Positions 24,773 to 32,528 of a DNA stretch of 64,000 bases are shown one piece after another. The DNA is from Emticicia agri (GTDB lineage Bacteria > Bacteroidota > Bacteroidia > Cytophagales > Spirosomataceae): the NCBI RefSeq assembly GCF_004168285.1, contig NZ_SEWF01000001.1:1-64000 (forward strand), in the 5' to 3' direction. The notes under the pieces are model-generated. The model did no database searches, was not told the origin of the DNA, and saw only the letters and a program-made list of their open reading frames with translations. The position numbers and the translations under genes are program-made. Numbering within the stretch: position 1 is the stretch's first letter; each line of letters starts with the position of its first letter.

Positions 24773-26020
24773 CTATTTTCTAACTTTTACTATTACTTTC
24801 GCATCAACGTCGTTTACTGTTTTAGACTGTACTTCTATCCGACTTTCGCTTATACCCCTTTCTAATAAAACACCTTGTAAAGCATAGGCACGGTCTTCAC
24901 TTAAAGTACCACCACTACTTTGTGAGCCTCCGGCAATGGTAATTTTAGCTTTTGAATTACTCTTCAAAAACTTTACCAAATCATTCACATCTCCTCTGTT
25001 ACTGATTTCAGCACTCCCTTTTCTGAAATTAAGGTTTGGCAAAGCAATCCACGAAGTACTGTTTTGCAATTCACTACTCAAAGAACCTGTATTAGAACTA
25101 CTATTAGTTACAGGTTTAGATTCAATGGCAGGTAAATCTGCTTTTTTAGTATCCACTTTTGTATCGGCAGGCTTAGGTTCTATCTTCTCTACCGGAGCCG
25201 TAATGGTCAAAGTATCTTTTGGCACTACACTAAAGGCAGAGGTATCAGGCGTTACAGTAGCCATCGAATCAGCCGCAGGTAAAACCTGAGCCTGATTATC
25301 CTGCTGTTTTTTATATTTAAAAACATAAAACAAAATTGCAATCAGAACCAAACCTAATAAAACCCAGGGAATCCAGACGGCAGGACCGCCACCGGGATTA
25401 TTGTTAGGATTTGGATTGGCATTTTTTTCTTTCTCTTTTTTCTTTTCTTTGGCCTGCTCTTTAGCCGTTTTTTTATCAACAGGCTCTTCTTTCGTAATCA
25501 GTTTGTTAATCAGCACAGGCGGTAGTGCTGCCAATACGGCATCTCTTTGTTCGTTTAATAATTTTATCAGACCCGAAACACCCATCCCCTCTCTGGCAAT
25601 TACTTTTCCCAAAGCACCCAGCACCAGAGGCGTTGCCAAGCCTACCAGAGACGAAGCAGAAGTTTTACGGATATTACTTAACGACGAAATCGTTTCAACA
25701 ATCCCATTGCTTTTGTTGCCTAAGAAATGATTGAAGATATTTGTACCAATGGTAATCAACAATTGTGTTTTATCGAAGTTTCCTAAAAGATTAGGCAAAT
25801 CGTCAAGAATTTCGCCTGTATGCCCTCCGTCTTTTAGCACGTCCATCACTTTACCTGCACTTTCTTCTGTAGTAGTATGCTGGATTATACCCCCAAGCAC
25901 TGTAGGAACGGTTTTATCTAAAGCAAGGCTGATATTCTCGGGATGCTCTCCCAAAAAATTGCTAACTTTTTCAATAACCGAATCTGTCAGTTTATCTTTT
26001 ATCAGTCCAATTATATTCAT
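24773..26020 (-). CDS. DUF937-domain membrane protein with C-terminal OmpA-like domain
   Basis: A 415-aa protein. The N-terminal ~175 residues (MNIIGLIKDKLTDSVIEKVSNFLG..., VPTVLGGIIQHTT, LVGLATPLVLGALGKVI) match the DUF937 fold. A charged Lys/Glu linker (EEPVDKKTAKEQAKEKKKEK) leads into one TM helix (about WIPWVLLGLVLIAILFYVF). A Pro/Thr-rich linker then reaches an OmpA-like domain (about 330-415: FRKGSAEISNRGDVNDLVKFL..., AITI-like strand, LSEDRAYALQGVLLERGI). The frame extends to 26089, but ATG 26020 begins the conserved domain. Predicted to sit in the inner membrane with the OmpA part touching peptidoglycan. DUF937 function is not established. Confidence 0.85.
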   Translation of the reverse strand: MNIIGLIKDKLTDSVIEKVSNFLGEHPENISLALDKTVPTVLGGIIQHTTTEESAGKVMDVLKDGGHTGEILDDLPNLLGNFDKTQLLITIGTNIFNHFLGNKSNGIVETISSLSNIRKTSASSLVGLATPLVLGALGKVIAREGMGVSGLIKLLNEQRDAVLAALPPVLINKLITKEEPVDKKTAKEQAKEKKKEKEKNANPNPNNNPGGGPAVWIPWVLLGLVLIAILFYVFKYKKQQDNQAQVLPAADSMATVTPDTSAFSVVPKDTLTITAPVEKIEPKPADTKVDTKKADLPAIESKPVTNSSSNTGSLSSELQNSTSWIALPNLNFRKGSAEISNRGDVNDLVKFLKSNSKAKITIAGGSQSSGGTLSEDRAYALQGVLLERGISESRIEVQSKTVNDVDAKVIVKVRK

Positions 26021-26324
26021 ACAAATCGTGTTCTCGTGGTAGCTAAAATTAAAGTCCGGGATAGTATCATAACAGGTATAGTTTTGCAAAAACTATGCCC
26101 AAAATTAAGGCTTTTTTAAAAAAAACTTATCCGCTTACTAACAAAACGTAAAAGCAAAGCAGCTATTTTCTGTTTTATAAGGTTTATGTCAGTCAGTATA
26201 ATTTAAGAGTAAAAGTATCGCACATTCAGGAGTAAAATATTATCATTCAAGAATATAATATAACTTTTTAAAGAATTTTACAATATAAACAACTGATAGT
26301 CATACAATTATGATTTTTATAATA

Positions 26325-26332
26325 TAATTTTG
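26325..26332 (+). promoter_or_regulatory. Candidate -7 box for the isoamylase-early-set gene
   Basis: TAATTTTG matches TAnnTTTG, 17 nt before the ATG at 26350. No TTG at -33 is evident. Confidence 0.4.
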
Positions 26333-26349
26333 TTGCGAAAATCAAACTA

Positions 26350-26664
26350 ATGCACAAAATGGCACTTGTAAAACAATTTTCTAAAACCAAATCAGTTTGT
26401 AAAGTTACGTTCACGCTACCTTCAGAAGTTGTTAATGAAGCTAAGAAAGTAGCCCTTGTAGGTGAGTTCAACGATTGGAACTCAACAGCTACTTTGTTGA
26501 AGAAACAAAAAGATGGTCAATATAAAGCTTCAGTAGAACTTCCAATCGGTTCAGAATTCCAATTCCGTTATTTATTGGATGGTACTAACTGGATTAATGA
26601 TGAAGCTGCTGACAAATATGTGGCTAACGGATTCACTACAGACAACTCGGTAGTTGTATTGTAA
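26350..26664 (+). CDS. Small isoamylase-early-set (CBM48/AMPK beta-like) protein
   Basis: A 104-aa single-domain protein. The immunoglobulin-like early-set fold is clear: KVTFTLPSEVVNEAKKVALVGEFNDWN, then the glycogen-contacting GEFNDWNS and FQFRYLLDGTNWINDEAADKYV. In this family the G-x-F-N-x-W and Y-x-x-D-G-x-W-x-x-D patterns bind alpha-glucan or act as a structural module of branching enzymes. No catalytic domain is attached. ATG 26359 (MALV) is an alternative start. It probably binds glycogen or regulates a partner in the cytoplasm; this is inference. Confidence 0.85.
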   Translation: MHKMALVKQFSKTKSVCKVTFTLPSEVVNEAKKVALVGEFNDWNSTATLLKKQKDGQYKASVELPIGSEFQFRYLLDGTNWINDEAADKYVANGFTTDNSVVVL

Positions 26665-26693
26665 TCAGCGCATAGCTCGCAAAAAGAAATTAG

Positions 26694-26725
26694 AAAGCCC
26701 GGAACTTTATTGTCCGGGCTTTTTC
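26694..26725. terminator. Bidirectional intrinsic terminator
   Basis: AAAGCCCGGA pairs with TCCGGGCTTT, followed by TT, between the convergent isoamylase-early-set and Dabb genes. Confidence 0.85.
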
Positions 26726-26733
26726 ATACACTA

Positions 26734-27024
26734 TCAGCGTAGTTCGTAGTCTAATTCCAGAAAGCCTTCTACATTGGCTAACCAGTATTGCTCTACAAAT
26801 GCGACGTGGTCGGGGTGAGTATTATATTTCTCGTAGAGGTCTCTATTGGCAAAATCCATAAACAAGCCATAATCAAACGAACTATGAGCGCTTGTTTGTT
26901 TATAACATACAAAATTCTCTACTCCTTCTATAGATGCTAATTTATTTACGGCAGTAAAGAATATCTGCTCTTCAGCCGACCCAACCGGGTACTTTAACTT
27001 AAATACAACTGAATGTCTTATCAT
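26734..27024 (-). CDS. Dabb (stress-responsive alpha/beta barrel) protein
   Basis: A 96-aa dimeric ferredoxin-like domain: MIRHSVVFKLKYPVGSAEEQIFF at the start, then FDYGLFMDFANRDLYEKYNTHPDHVAFVEQYW. The conserved H-P-x-H-x-x-F-V turn is present. Dabb proteins range from polyketide cyclases to stress proteins of unknown activity. It stands alone after the ThuA fusion gene on the same strand; the 98-nt gap holds AATGATTG/CAATCATT arms, so transcription is probably separate. Confidence 0.85.
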   Translation of the reverse strand: MIRHSVVFKLKYPVGSAEEQIFFTAVNKLASIEGVENFVCYKQTSAHSSFDYGLFMDFANRDLYEKYNTHPDHVAFVEQYWLANVEGFLELDYELR

Positions 27025-27122
27025 TTCTTCTTAAATGAGTGAATGAATGATTGAGTGATTTAGTGATTAAAACATTGAATATTAATAATAAAAGTCAATC
27101 ATTCACTTCTGACTACTATTGA

Positions 27123-30100
27123 TTAGTCAAATTTCAATGTTTTAAACTTAATTAAGTTATCACTTGGTTTATCATGCTTAACTCCCATAATATATAAATC
27201 TCTGAAACCTTCTACAGGTTTTTCTAATTTGCTTTCTACCCATTTCATTTTACCCCAGCCCTCAGTCGGGCTAAAGGTGGCTCTGGCAATCACAGGCCCT
27301 GCAACAGAATTTTCTCTCACTTCTATCACGCCCGATTTATCCATCGAAGCATACTCAAAACTAATGGTTTTAATATTAGTTAAATCTATATTCTTAAATA
27401 CCAGATATGCTTTAGAAGGACCCTGACGAAGTTCGCCCCAGTCAAACACAAAACCCGGGTGTCTGTCAGCATCCATTGCTCTTAATTGATGGTAGCGTAA
27501 ACGTGTAATATCTTCTGCTTTTTCAGGTTTGGCACCTGTTGCACCATTATCCACATAAGCTGCCTTAATGGTATAATAACCAGTAGTTTTGTTTTCAAGA
27601 TGTTCTTTCAGAGGCAGAATACCATTTGCTCCGATAGATTTAAAGTTTTTGTTAGGGTCGTTGATAGCTAAAATATACTTTACCATTTCGTCGGCATCCT
27701 GAGGCGATATTTGTGGATGTGCACTCATCACATGCACAGTACCCCAGCTACCACCCCCTCCTTCAATAATCTTTTTCGACAGAGTTTTGATAGTTTTATT
27801 ATCACCACTACCATATTTTTTTGAAATATCGAGGAACGACGGGCCGACAGATTTCTTATCAACTGTATGGCAGGCCTTACAATCGCTTGCATCAACTAAT
27901 GTTTTACCTAAAGACCCCAACTCTATTTTAGAACCTGATTTAGCACCTGAAACAGGCTGATAAGGGTTCGGGTAATAGTTATATTCTACCTTACGTTTTT
28001 TGGCATTAATTACCTTATCTTCTGCATCGTTTACTGACACAGTATATTCGAAAGGTGCATTATCCCAATAAAAAGATTTATTCTTTTTGGCATTAATAGC
28101 CACTACCGGAACAGCATTGCCTACCCTCACGTTCAAGGTATCTGTACCTGTTTTTCCGGCGGCATCTTTTACTAAAAATATTACTTTATAATTACCGTTT
28201 TTGGTAAAGGTATGCGTGTACATAGGTTTATCAGCAGGTAATTTAGTACCGTTGATATACCATTCATAACTTAGTTTATCATCAAAGTCTAAATCTACTC
28301 CCCTACCCGACAAACGCAGTTTCAAAGGTGCTTTACCAGCCCATTCTTTATATTGCGGCACGTCTCTTATTTCAGAGGTAATAAACGACTCTTTTTGTTT
28401 CTTAGCCGCCATCACAGTGTCAACAATGCTCGCTATGGCTTGCGGTGCTCTGTTGTCATAGTTATATTCTATTTTTACCAAACGGGCATCTGTATTATCT
28501 GCCCCATAAACCGAACCGTATTCTAATACATACATAATACCCTCTTTGCTGAAAGCCAAATCTATCGGGCGTCTGAAATCACCTTTGGTTGGCATAAAAG
28601 GCTCTGTTTTTACATAATCCTCATTTGTATCAAACCTGGTTGCCAGCATCCAGTTTCTCATCCAGTCGAAGATAAATAAAGCCCCATCATAATACTTAGG
28701 TATTTTGTTTTTGGCAGTTGAGGCTTCATTATATGTATAAAATTCACCTGCCATTGCACTGCGGCCACCTGTACCCAATTCAGGAAAATCAGGCGATAAC
28801 GCATACGGATACCATAACATTGGCGGCGTAGCCGGAGGTAATTCTTTCAGACCCGTATTATTCGGCGAATTATTCACAGGTTTTTTAGGATCGTAATTCT
28901 GGCCGGGTTTTCCGGTTTCAAAGTCCCATTCGGCATAGGCGTAGTTGTTGCCCACAAAATAAGGCCAACCATAATTACCCGGTTTCTTTGCCTGATTAAA
29001 TTCATCGTATCCTCTCGGACCTCTTGGGCTATCTTCGCCTGCATCAGGGCCAATTTCGCCCCAATAGATGGTTCCCGTTTTTGGATTAATAGCAATTCTG
29101 TATGGGTTACGGCAACCCATAGCGTAGATTTCCGGCCTGGTATTCTCTTGCCCTATCTCAAACATATTTCCTTTCGGAATCGTATAAGTTCCGTCAGGCT
29201 GTGGATGAATACGTAGAATTTTACCTTTGAAATCGTTGGTATTCGCCGCCGAACGTTGCGCATCCATCGGATAATATTGTGGGTCTTTACGTTCATCAAT
29301 AGGTGCATAGCCATTAGATGGGAAAGGAGTAGTACCATCTCCGGTCGATAAAATCAGGTTGCGGTCTTTATCAAAAGCTAATGACCCGCCGTGATGCGAA
29401 CCACTATTGATTTGCACAGGCACTTTCAGCAATATTTTTTCAGAAGCCAGATCAATTTCATCTTTAGCCGAAAGCGTAAATCTTGACAAATTAAAATAAA
29501 TAGGTTCTCCTTCAATCGGTGGCGAATAGTAGAGGTACATCCATCGGTTGGTATCAAAATCAGGGTCAAGCGTAATACCAATTACTCCTGTTCCGCCTTT
29601 CATTACCACCGGAAAACGATGAATGAGTTTGAACTGATTGGTTTTAGTGTCAAAAACAGAGAGATTCCCTGCTAATTCGGTCATATACACTTTTCCACTA
29701 TTAGATACTGCCAGTTCCATAGGGTTATTCAAATCATTCACCAGCACTGTTTTTTCAAATCTGTTTTCTTCGGGCACGGTTTTCGAATAGGCTTTTGAAT
29801 AATCTAAAGGTTTGGCCTCTCCTATCGCATAATTTATACCTCCTAACAAGTGTTTCAGAAACAAAGGCTCTGAGAAACTTTCATCGGCATGTCCACCTCC
29901 GGTAAAGAAAGACCTGCCTCCATCAAATTCATGATACCAGGCAATCGGATGATTGCCGCCATTTGTACCACCGTCATAGGTGCTTTCATCGAGATAAGCT
30001 AAAGGTTTTATATTTCTATAAATAGATTTATAGTTATACCATTCATCAGTCCGTTCCCAGGAATCAGGCAAATGACTGGTTGAAATATGCGACTTATCCG

Positions 30101-30563
30101 TTACGAGTACGGTTGCTTTTCTGACATTTGAATTATTAGGATGGCTCTCAAAATAAGCCCCTACCAACTGTCCGTACCAGGGCCATTCATATTCTGTATC
30201 AGCAGCCGAGTGAATACCCACAAAACCACCTCCGGCCTGAATATATCTTTCAAAGGCTGCCTGTTGGTCGTTATTAAGAATATTGCCCGTAGTGGAGTTG
30301 AAAATAACGGCATTATATTTCTTGAGATTTTCATCAGTGAAATCATCAGAATTTTCTGAAATATCAACACCAAAATTATTCTCTTGTCCAAGCTTTTTAA
30401 TGGCTTCTTTGCCAAAAGGAATGCTTGAGTGCCGCCAGCCTTTTGTTTTAGAAAATACTAAAACTCTTTTTTGTTGAGCCGATACGCCATGAGGAATGAG
30501 CGCGGTAAACAGGGCACAAATAGCCCATAAACTGAAAAAAAATCTTTTCGCAGGTTGTTTCAT
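27123..30563 (-). CDS. Secreted ThuA / PQQ-type sugar dehydrogenase / PKD / cytochrome c fusion enzyme
   Basis: A 1146-aa exported multidomain protein (signal peptide to about residue 29, GVSAQQ). Residues 32-245 are a ThuA-like (class I glutamine amidotransferase fold) domain (RVLVFSKTKGWRHSSIPFG, FVGIHSAADTEYEW, HPIAWYHEF). Residues 265-700 form a six-bladed propeller of the glucose/sorbosone dehydrogenase family (GVIGITLDPDFDTNRWMYLYYS, GSHHGGSLAFDKD). Residues 770-860 are a PKD-like module. Residues 885-965 are a monohaem cytochrome c with C895-x-x-C898-H899 and a candidate Met ligand near 950 (HVMSAHPQIS). The remainder is a CBM6-like beta-sandwich. Electron flow from sugar oxidation to the haem is likely; substrate unknown. 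No neighbour forms a pathway with it. Confidence 0.9.
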   Translation of the reverse strand: MKQPAKRFFFSLWAICALFTALIPHGVSAQQKRVLVFSKTKGWRHSSIPFGKEAIKKLGQENNFGVDISENSDDFTDENLKKYNAVIFNSTTGNILNNDQQAAFERYIQAGGGFVGIHSAADTEYEWPWYGQLVGAYFESHPNNSNVRKATVLVTDKSHISTSHLPDSWERTDEWYNYKSIYRNIKPLAYLDESTYDGGTNGGNHPIAWYHEFDGGRSFFTGGGHADESFSEPLFLKHLLGGINYAIGEAKPLDYSKAYSKTVPEENRFEKTVLVNDLNNPMELAVSNSGKVYMTELAGNLSVFDTKTNQFKLIHRFPVVMKGGTGVIGITLDPDFDTNRWMYLYYSPPIEGEPIYFNLSRFTLSAKDEIDLASEKILLKVPVQINSGSHHGGSLAFDKDRNLILSTGDGTTPFPSNGYAPIDERKDPQYYPMDAQRSAANTNDFKGKILRIHPQPDGTYTIPKGNMFEIGQENTRPEIYAMGCRNPYRIAINPKTGTIYWGEIGPDAGEDSPRGPRGYDEFNQAKKPGNYGWPYFVGNNYAYAEWDFETGKPGQNYDPKKPVNNSPNNTGLKELPPATPPMLWYPYALSPDFPELGTGGRSAMAGEFYTYNEASTAKNKIPKYYDGALFIFDWMRNWMLATRFDTNEDYVKTEPFMPTKGDFRRPIDLAFSKEGIMYVLEYGSVYGADNTDARLVKIEYNYDNRAPQAIASIVDTVMAAKKQKESFITSEIRDVPQYKEWAGKAPLKLRLSGRGVDLDFDDKLSYEWYINGTKLPADKPMYTHTFTKNGNYKVIFLVKDAAGKTGTDTLNVRVGNAVPVVAINAKKNKSFYWDNAPFEYTVSVNDAEDKVINAKKRKVEYNYYPNPYQPVSGAKSGSKIELGSLGKTLVDASDCKACHTVDKKSVGPSFLDISKKYGSGDNKTIKTLSKKIIEGGGGSWGTVHVMSAHPQISPQDADEMVKYILAINDPNKNFKSIGANGILPLKEHLENKTTGYYTIKAAYVDNGATGAKPEKAEDITRLRYHQLRAMDADRHPGFVFDWGELRQGPSKAYLVFKNIDLTNIKTISFEYASMDKSGVIEVRENSVAGPVIARATFSPTEGWGKMKWVESKLEKPVEGFRDLYIMGVKHDKPSDNLIKFKTLKFD

Positions 30564-30833
30564 TGTAGTAGGTCAAATAGATAGAATTCAAATATAATTA
30601 TTTCCTGTTAAAACTATCCTGTTTTAAGATAATTCAGAATAATTCTGCGATGAAAAACCATAAGTACCTTATAAATAATAGACCCTCCCATAATTTAACC
30701 ATATTTTCTTCTAAATAGATAATAACTTGCAAAGACTGAAATTTGTATTTAAACTTATAATGAAATCTGGTAAAAGCCATATGGGTTGATACACTTTTAA
30801 CTACTTTTGATGTAGCAATAAGCATTCAGACTT

Positions 30834-31562
30834 ATGATTGATAACGAAACCCCAAGGCTCTCAAGACTTACGGCCCTTATTACTTTTTTGCAAACAAAAC
30901 GGCTGGTTACTTCTACTGAATTAGCTAAAAAATTTAATGTAAGTGTCAGAACTATTTACCGTGACATCAGAGCTTTGGAGTTATCGGGCATACCCATTTG
31001 CACAGAAGAGGGCAAGGGGTATTCGTTAGTAGAAGGCTTTGTTTTAGCTCCTGTCATGTTTACAGAATCAGAAGCCAATGCCTTGATTACAGCCGAACAA
31101 TTGGTTCTGAAAAACAGTGATACTTCTTTTATCAAAAATTATCAGGATGCACTTATTAAAGTAAAGGCTGTATTACGCACCAATACCAAAGAAAAAGCCC
31201 GTATACTCGCCGAGAGAATTGTGTATAGAAATAATTCAGGTCAGGGTTCGCCAAGTCATTATTTATCACTTATTCAATTGGCACTTACCAACTTTACGCC
31301 TATCCGTATTGCTTACGTCTCGCAAGAAAATACCTCAACCGAAAGAGTAGTAGAGCCTTTTGCTTTGTACAATACACAGGAAAACTGGGTGCTGATTGCT
31401 TACTGTCGGTTAAGGAAAGAAAACCGCTCATTCAGGTTAGACCGCATACAGGCATTAGAAACCTTAACCGAGAGATTCCAACCACAGAACATCAGTTTGC
31501 AGGATTACTTTGAATCAGTAAGAAAAATATATTTCAATACCCCTGACATACCGCTGTCCTGA
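30834..31562 (+). CDS. YafY-type HTH/WYL transcriptional regulator
   Basis: A 242-aa regulator. The N-terminal DeoR/HTH_11 winged helix spans about residues 8-65 (LTALITFLQTKRLVTSTELAKKFNVSVRTIYRDIRALE), and the C-terminal WYL domain about 135-215 (IRIAYVSQENTSTERVVEPFALYNTQENWVLIAYCRLRKENRSFRLDRI). WYL domains bind nucleotides or small ligands. It heads a plus-strand unit with the GyrI-like gene (39-nt gap) and the DUF1801 gene (1-nt gap). It is divergent from the ThuA fusion gene across 270 nt. TACTTTTG at 30802-30809 is a possible -7 box. Confidence 0.9.
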   Translation: MIDNETPRLSRLTALITFLQTKRLVTSTELAKKFNVSVRTIYRDIRALELSGIPICTEEGKGYSLVEGFVLAPVMFTESEANALITAEQLVLKNSDTSFIKNYQDALIKVKAVLRTNTKEKARILAERIVYRNNSGQGSPSHYLSLIQLALTNFTPIRIAYVSQENTSTERVVEPFALYNTQENWVLIAYCRLRKENRSFRLDRIQALETLTERFQPQNISLQDYFESVRKIYFNTPDIPLS

Positions 31563-31601
31563 AGGGCAGATACTTTTGCTTATCATTAAAAAAGCAATAA
31601 C

Positions 31602-32060
31602 ATGCAGCTAACAACCATTCCTTCTTTTGCCTTTATAGGCCTGAGTATCCGAACAACCAACGAAAACCAACAAGCTATGCAGGATATACCTGCTTTATGG
31701 GCCCGATTCTTTACAGAGAACACATTGGCTAAAATCCCTGATAAAGTAGATGACATGCTTTATTGTATCTACACAGATTACGAAAAAGACCATACTAAGC
31801 CTTATACCACGCTTTTAGGCTGCAAAGTAGAAAGCCTTGATAATATTCCTGATGGATTGACAGGCAGATTAATCAATGGTGGCATTTATACCACTTTTAC
31901 TGCCCAAGGCAATATAAATGAGGGAATTGTGATACAGGAGTGGATAAAAATATGGAACAGTGATATAAACCGAGCCTATACAGCCGATATAGAGGTATAT
32001 GGCGCAAAAGCCCAGAACCCCGAAAAGGCTGAAATAGCCATACTCATTGCTATTCAATAA
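31602..32060 (+). CDS. GyrI-like / AraC effector-binding domain protein
   Basis: A 152-aa stand-alone SHS2-fold domain. It shows the family's FAFIGLSIRTTNENQQAMQDIPALWARFF start, YCIYTDYEKDHTKPYTTLLGC in the centre, the IPDGLTGRLINGGIYTTF strand, then WIKIWNSDINRAYTADIEVYG. Such proteins bind hydrophobic drugs or modulate AraC-type regulators or gyrase. Its position directly after a WYL regulator suggests ligand capture within the same small operon, which is inference. It overlaps nothing and is followed by the DUF1801 gene after 1 nt. Confidence 0.87.
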   Translation: MQLTTIPSFAFIGLSIRTTNENQQAMQDIPALWARFFTENTLAKIPDKVDDMLYCIYTDYEKDHTKPYTTLLGCKVESLDNIPDGLTGRLINGGIYTTFTAQGNINEGIVIQEWIKIWNSDINRAYTADIEVYGAKAQNPEKAEIAILIAIQ

Positions 32061-32061
32061 T

Positions 32062-32430
32062 ATGTTGTACCCCATAGATAATTATTTTGAACAACAGAAC
32101 GAACCTACCAGAAGTTGTCTGCTTTTTCTGAGGTCATCTATCCTGAAACACGACCCTGATATAACAGAAACATGGAAATACAAAATGCCTGTGTATTGCT
32201 ACAAAGGCAAAATGTTGTGTTATTTATGGATACATAAAAAATATAAAAGCAATGGTGTTCCTCTGCCTTATATGGGCATTATTGACGGCAACAGGATAGA
32301 TGAACCGGATTTAATTAAAGAAGACAGAGCCAGAATGAAAATTCTACTCATTGACCCGCATGAGGATATTGCTGTTGAAAGAATTGACAGGCTTCTGACA
32401 ATGATGTTACAATTGAGGCAGAGTCTTTAA
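32062..32430 (+). CDS. DUF1801-like small protein
   Basis: A 122-aa cytoplasmic protein (MLYPIDNYFEQQNEPTRSCLLFLRSSIL...). The TWKYKMPVYCYKGKMLCYLWIHKK block with W-K-Y-x-x-P-x-Y is the DUF1801/YdeI-type signature, and the C-terminus is helical. An earlier in-frame ATG at 32047 overlaps the upstream gene; ATG 32062, 1 nt after its stop, is preferred. It is the second DUF1801-type protein in the window, unlike the first (5925) in sequence. Function unknown. Confidence 0.78.
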   Translation: MLYPIDNYFEQQNEPTRSCLLFLRSSILKHDPDITETWKYKMPVYCYKGKMLCYLWIHKKYKSNGVPLPYMGIIDGNRIDEPDLIKEDRARMKILLIDPHEDIAVERIDRLLTMMLQLRQSL

Positions 32431-32436
32431 ATTTAA

Positions 32437-32491
32437 AACTCCACACCAGACTTTTCATACTGAAAATGCCATGATGTGGAGTTAATCTATT
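32437..32491. terminator. Terminator between convergent units
   Basis: AACTCCACA (32437-32445) and TGTGGAGTT (32475-32483) form a perfect 9-bp stem, followed by a T-rich stretch. It separates the WYL operon from the end of the permease array. Confidence 0.65.
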
Positions 32492-32528
32492 TTTTTACTT
32501 TCTACTTGTTTCGTTTTCCTTTCTCCAT

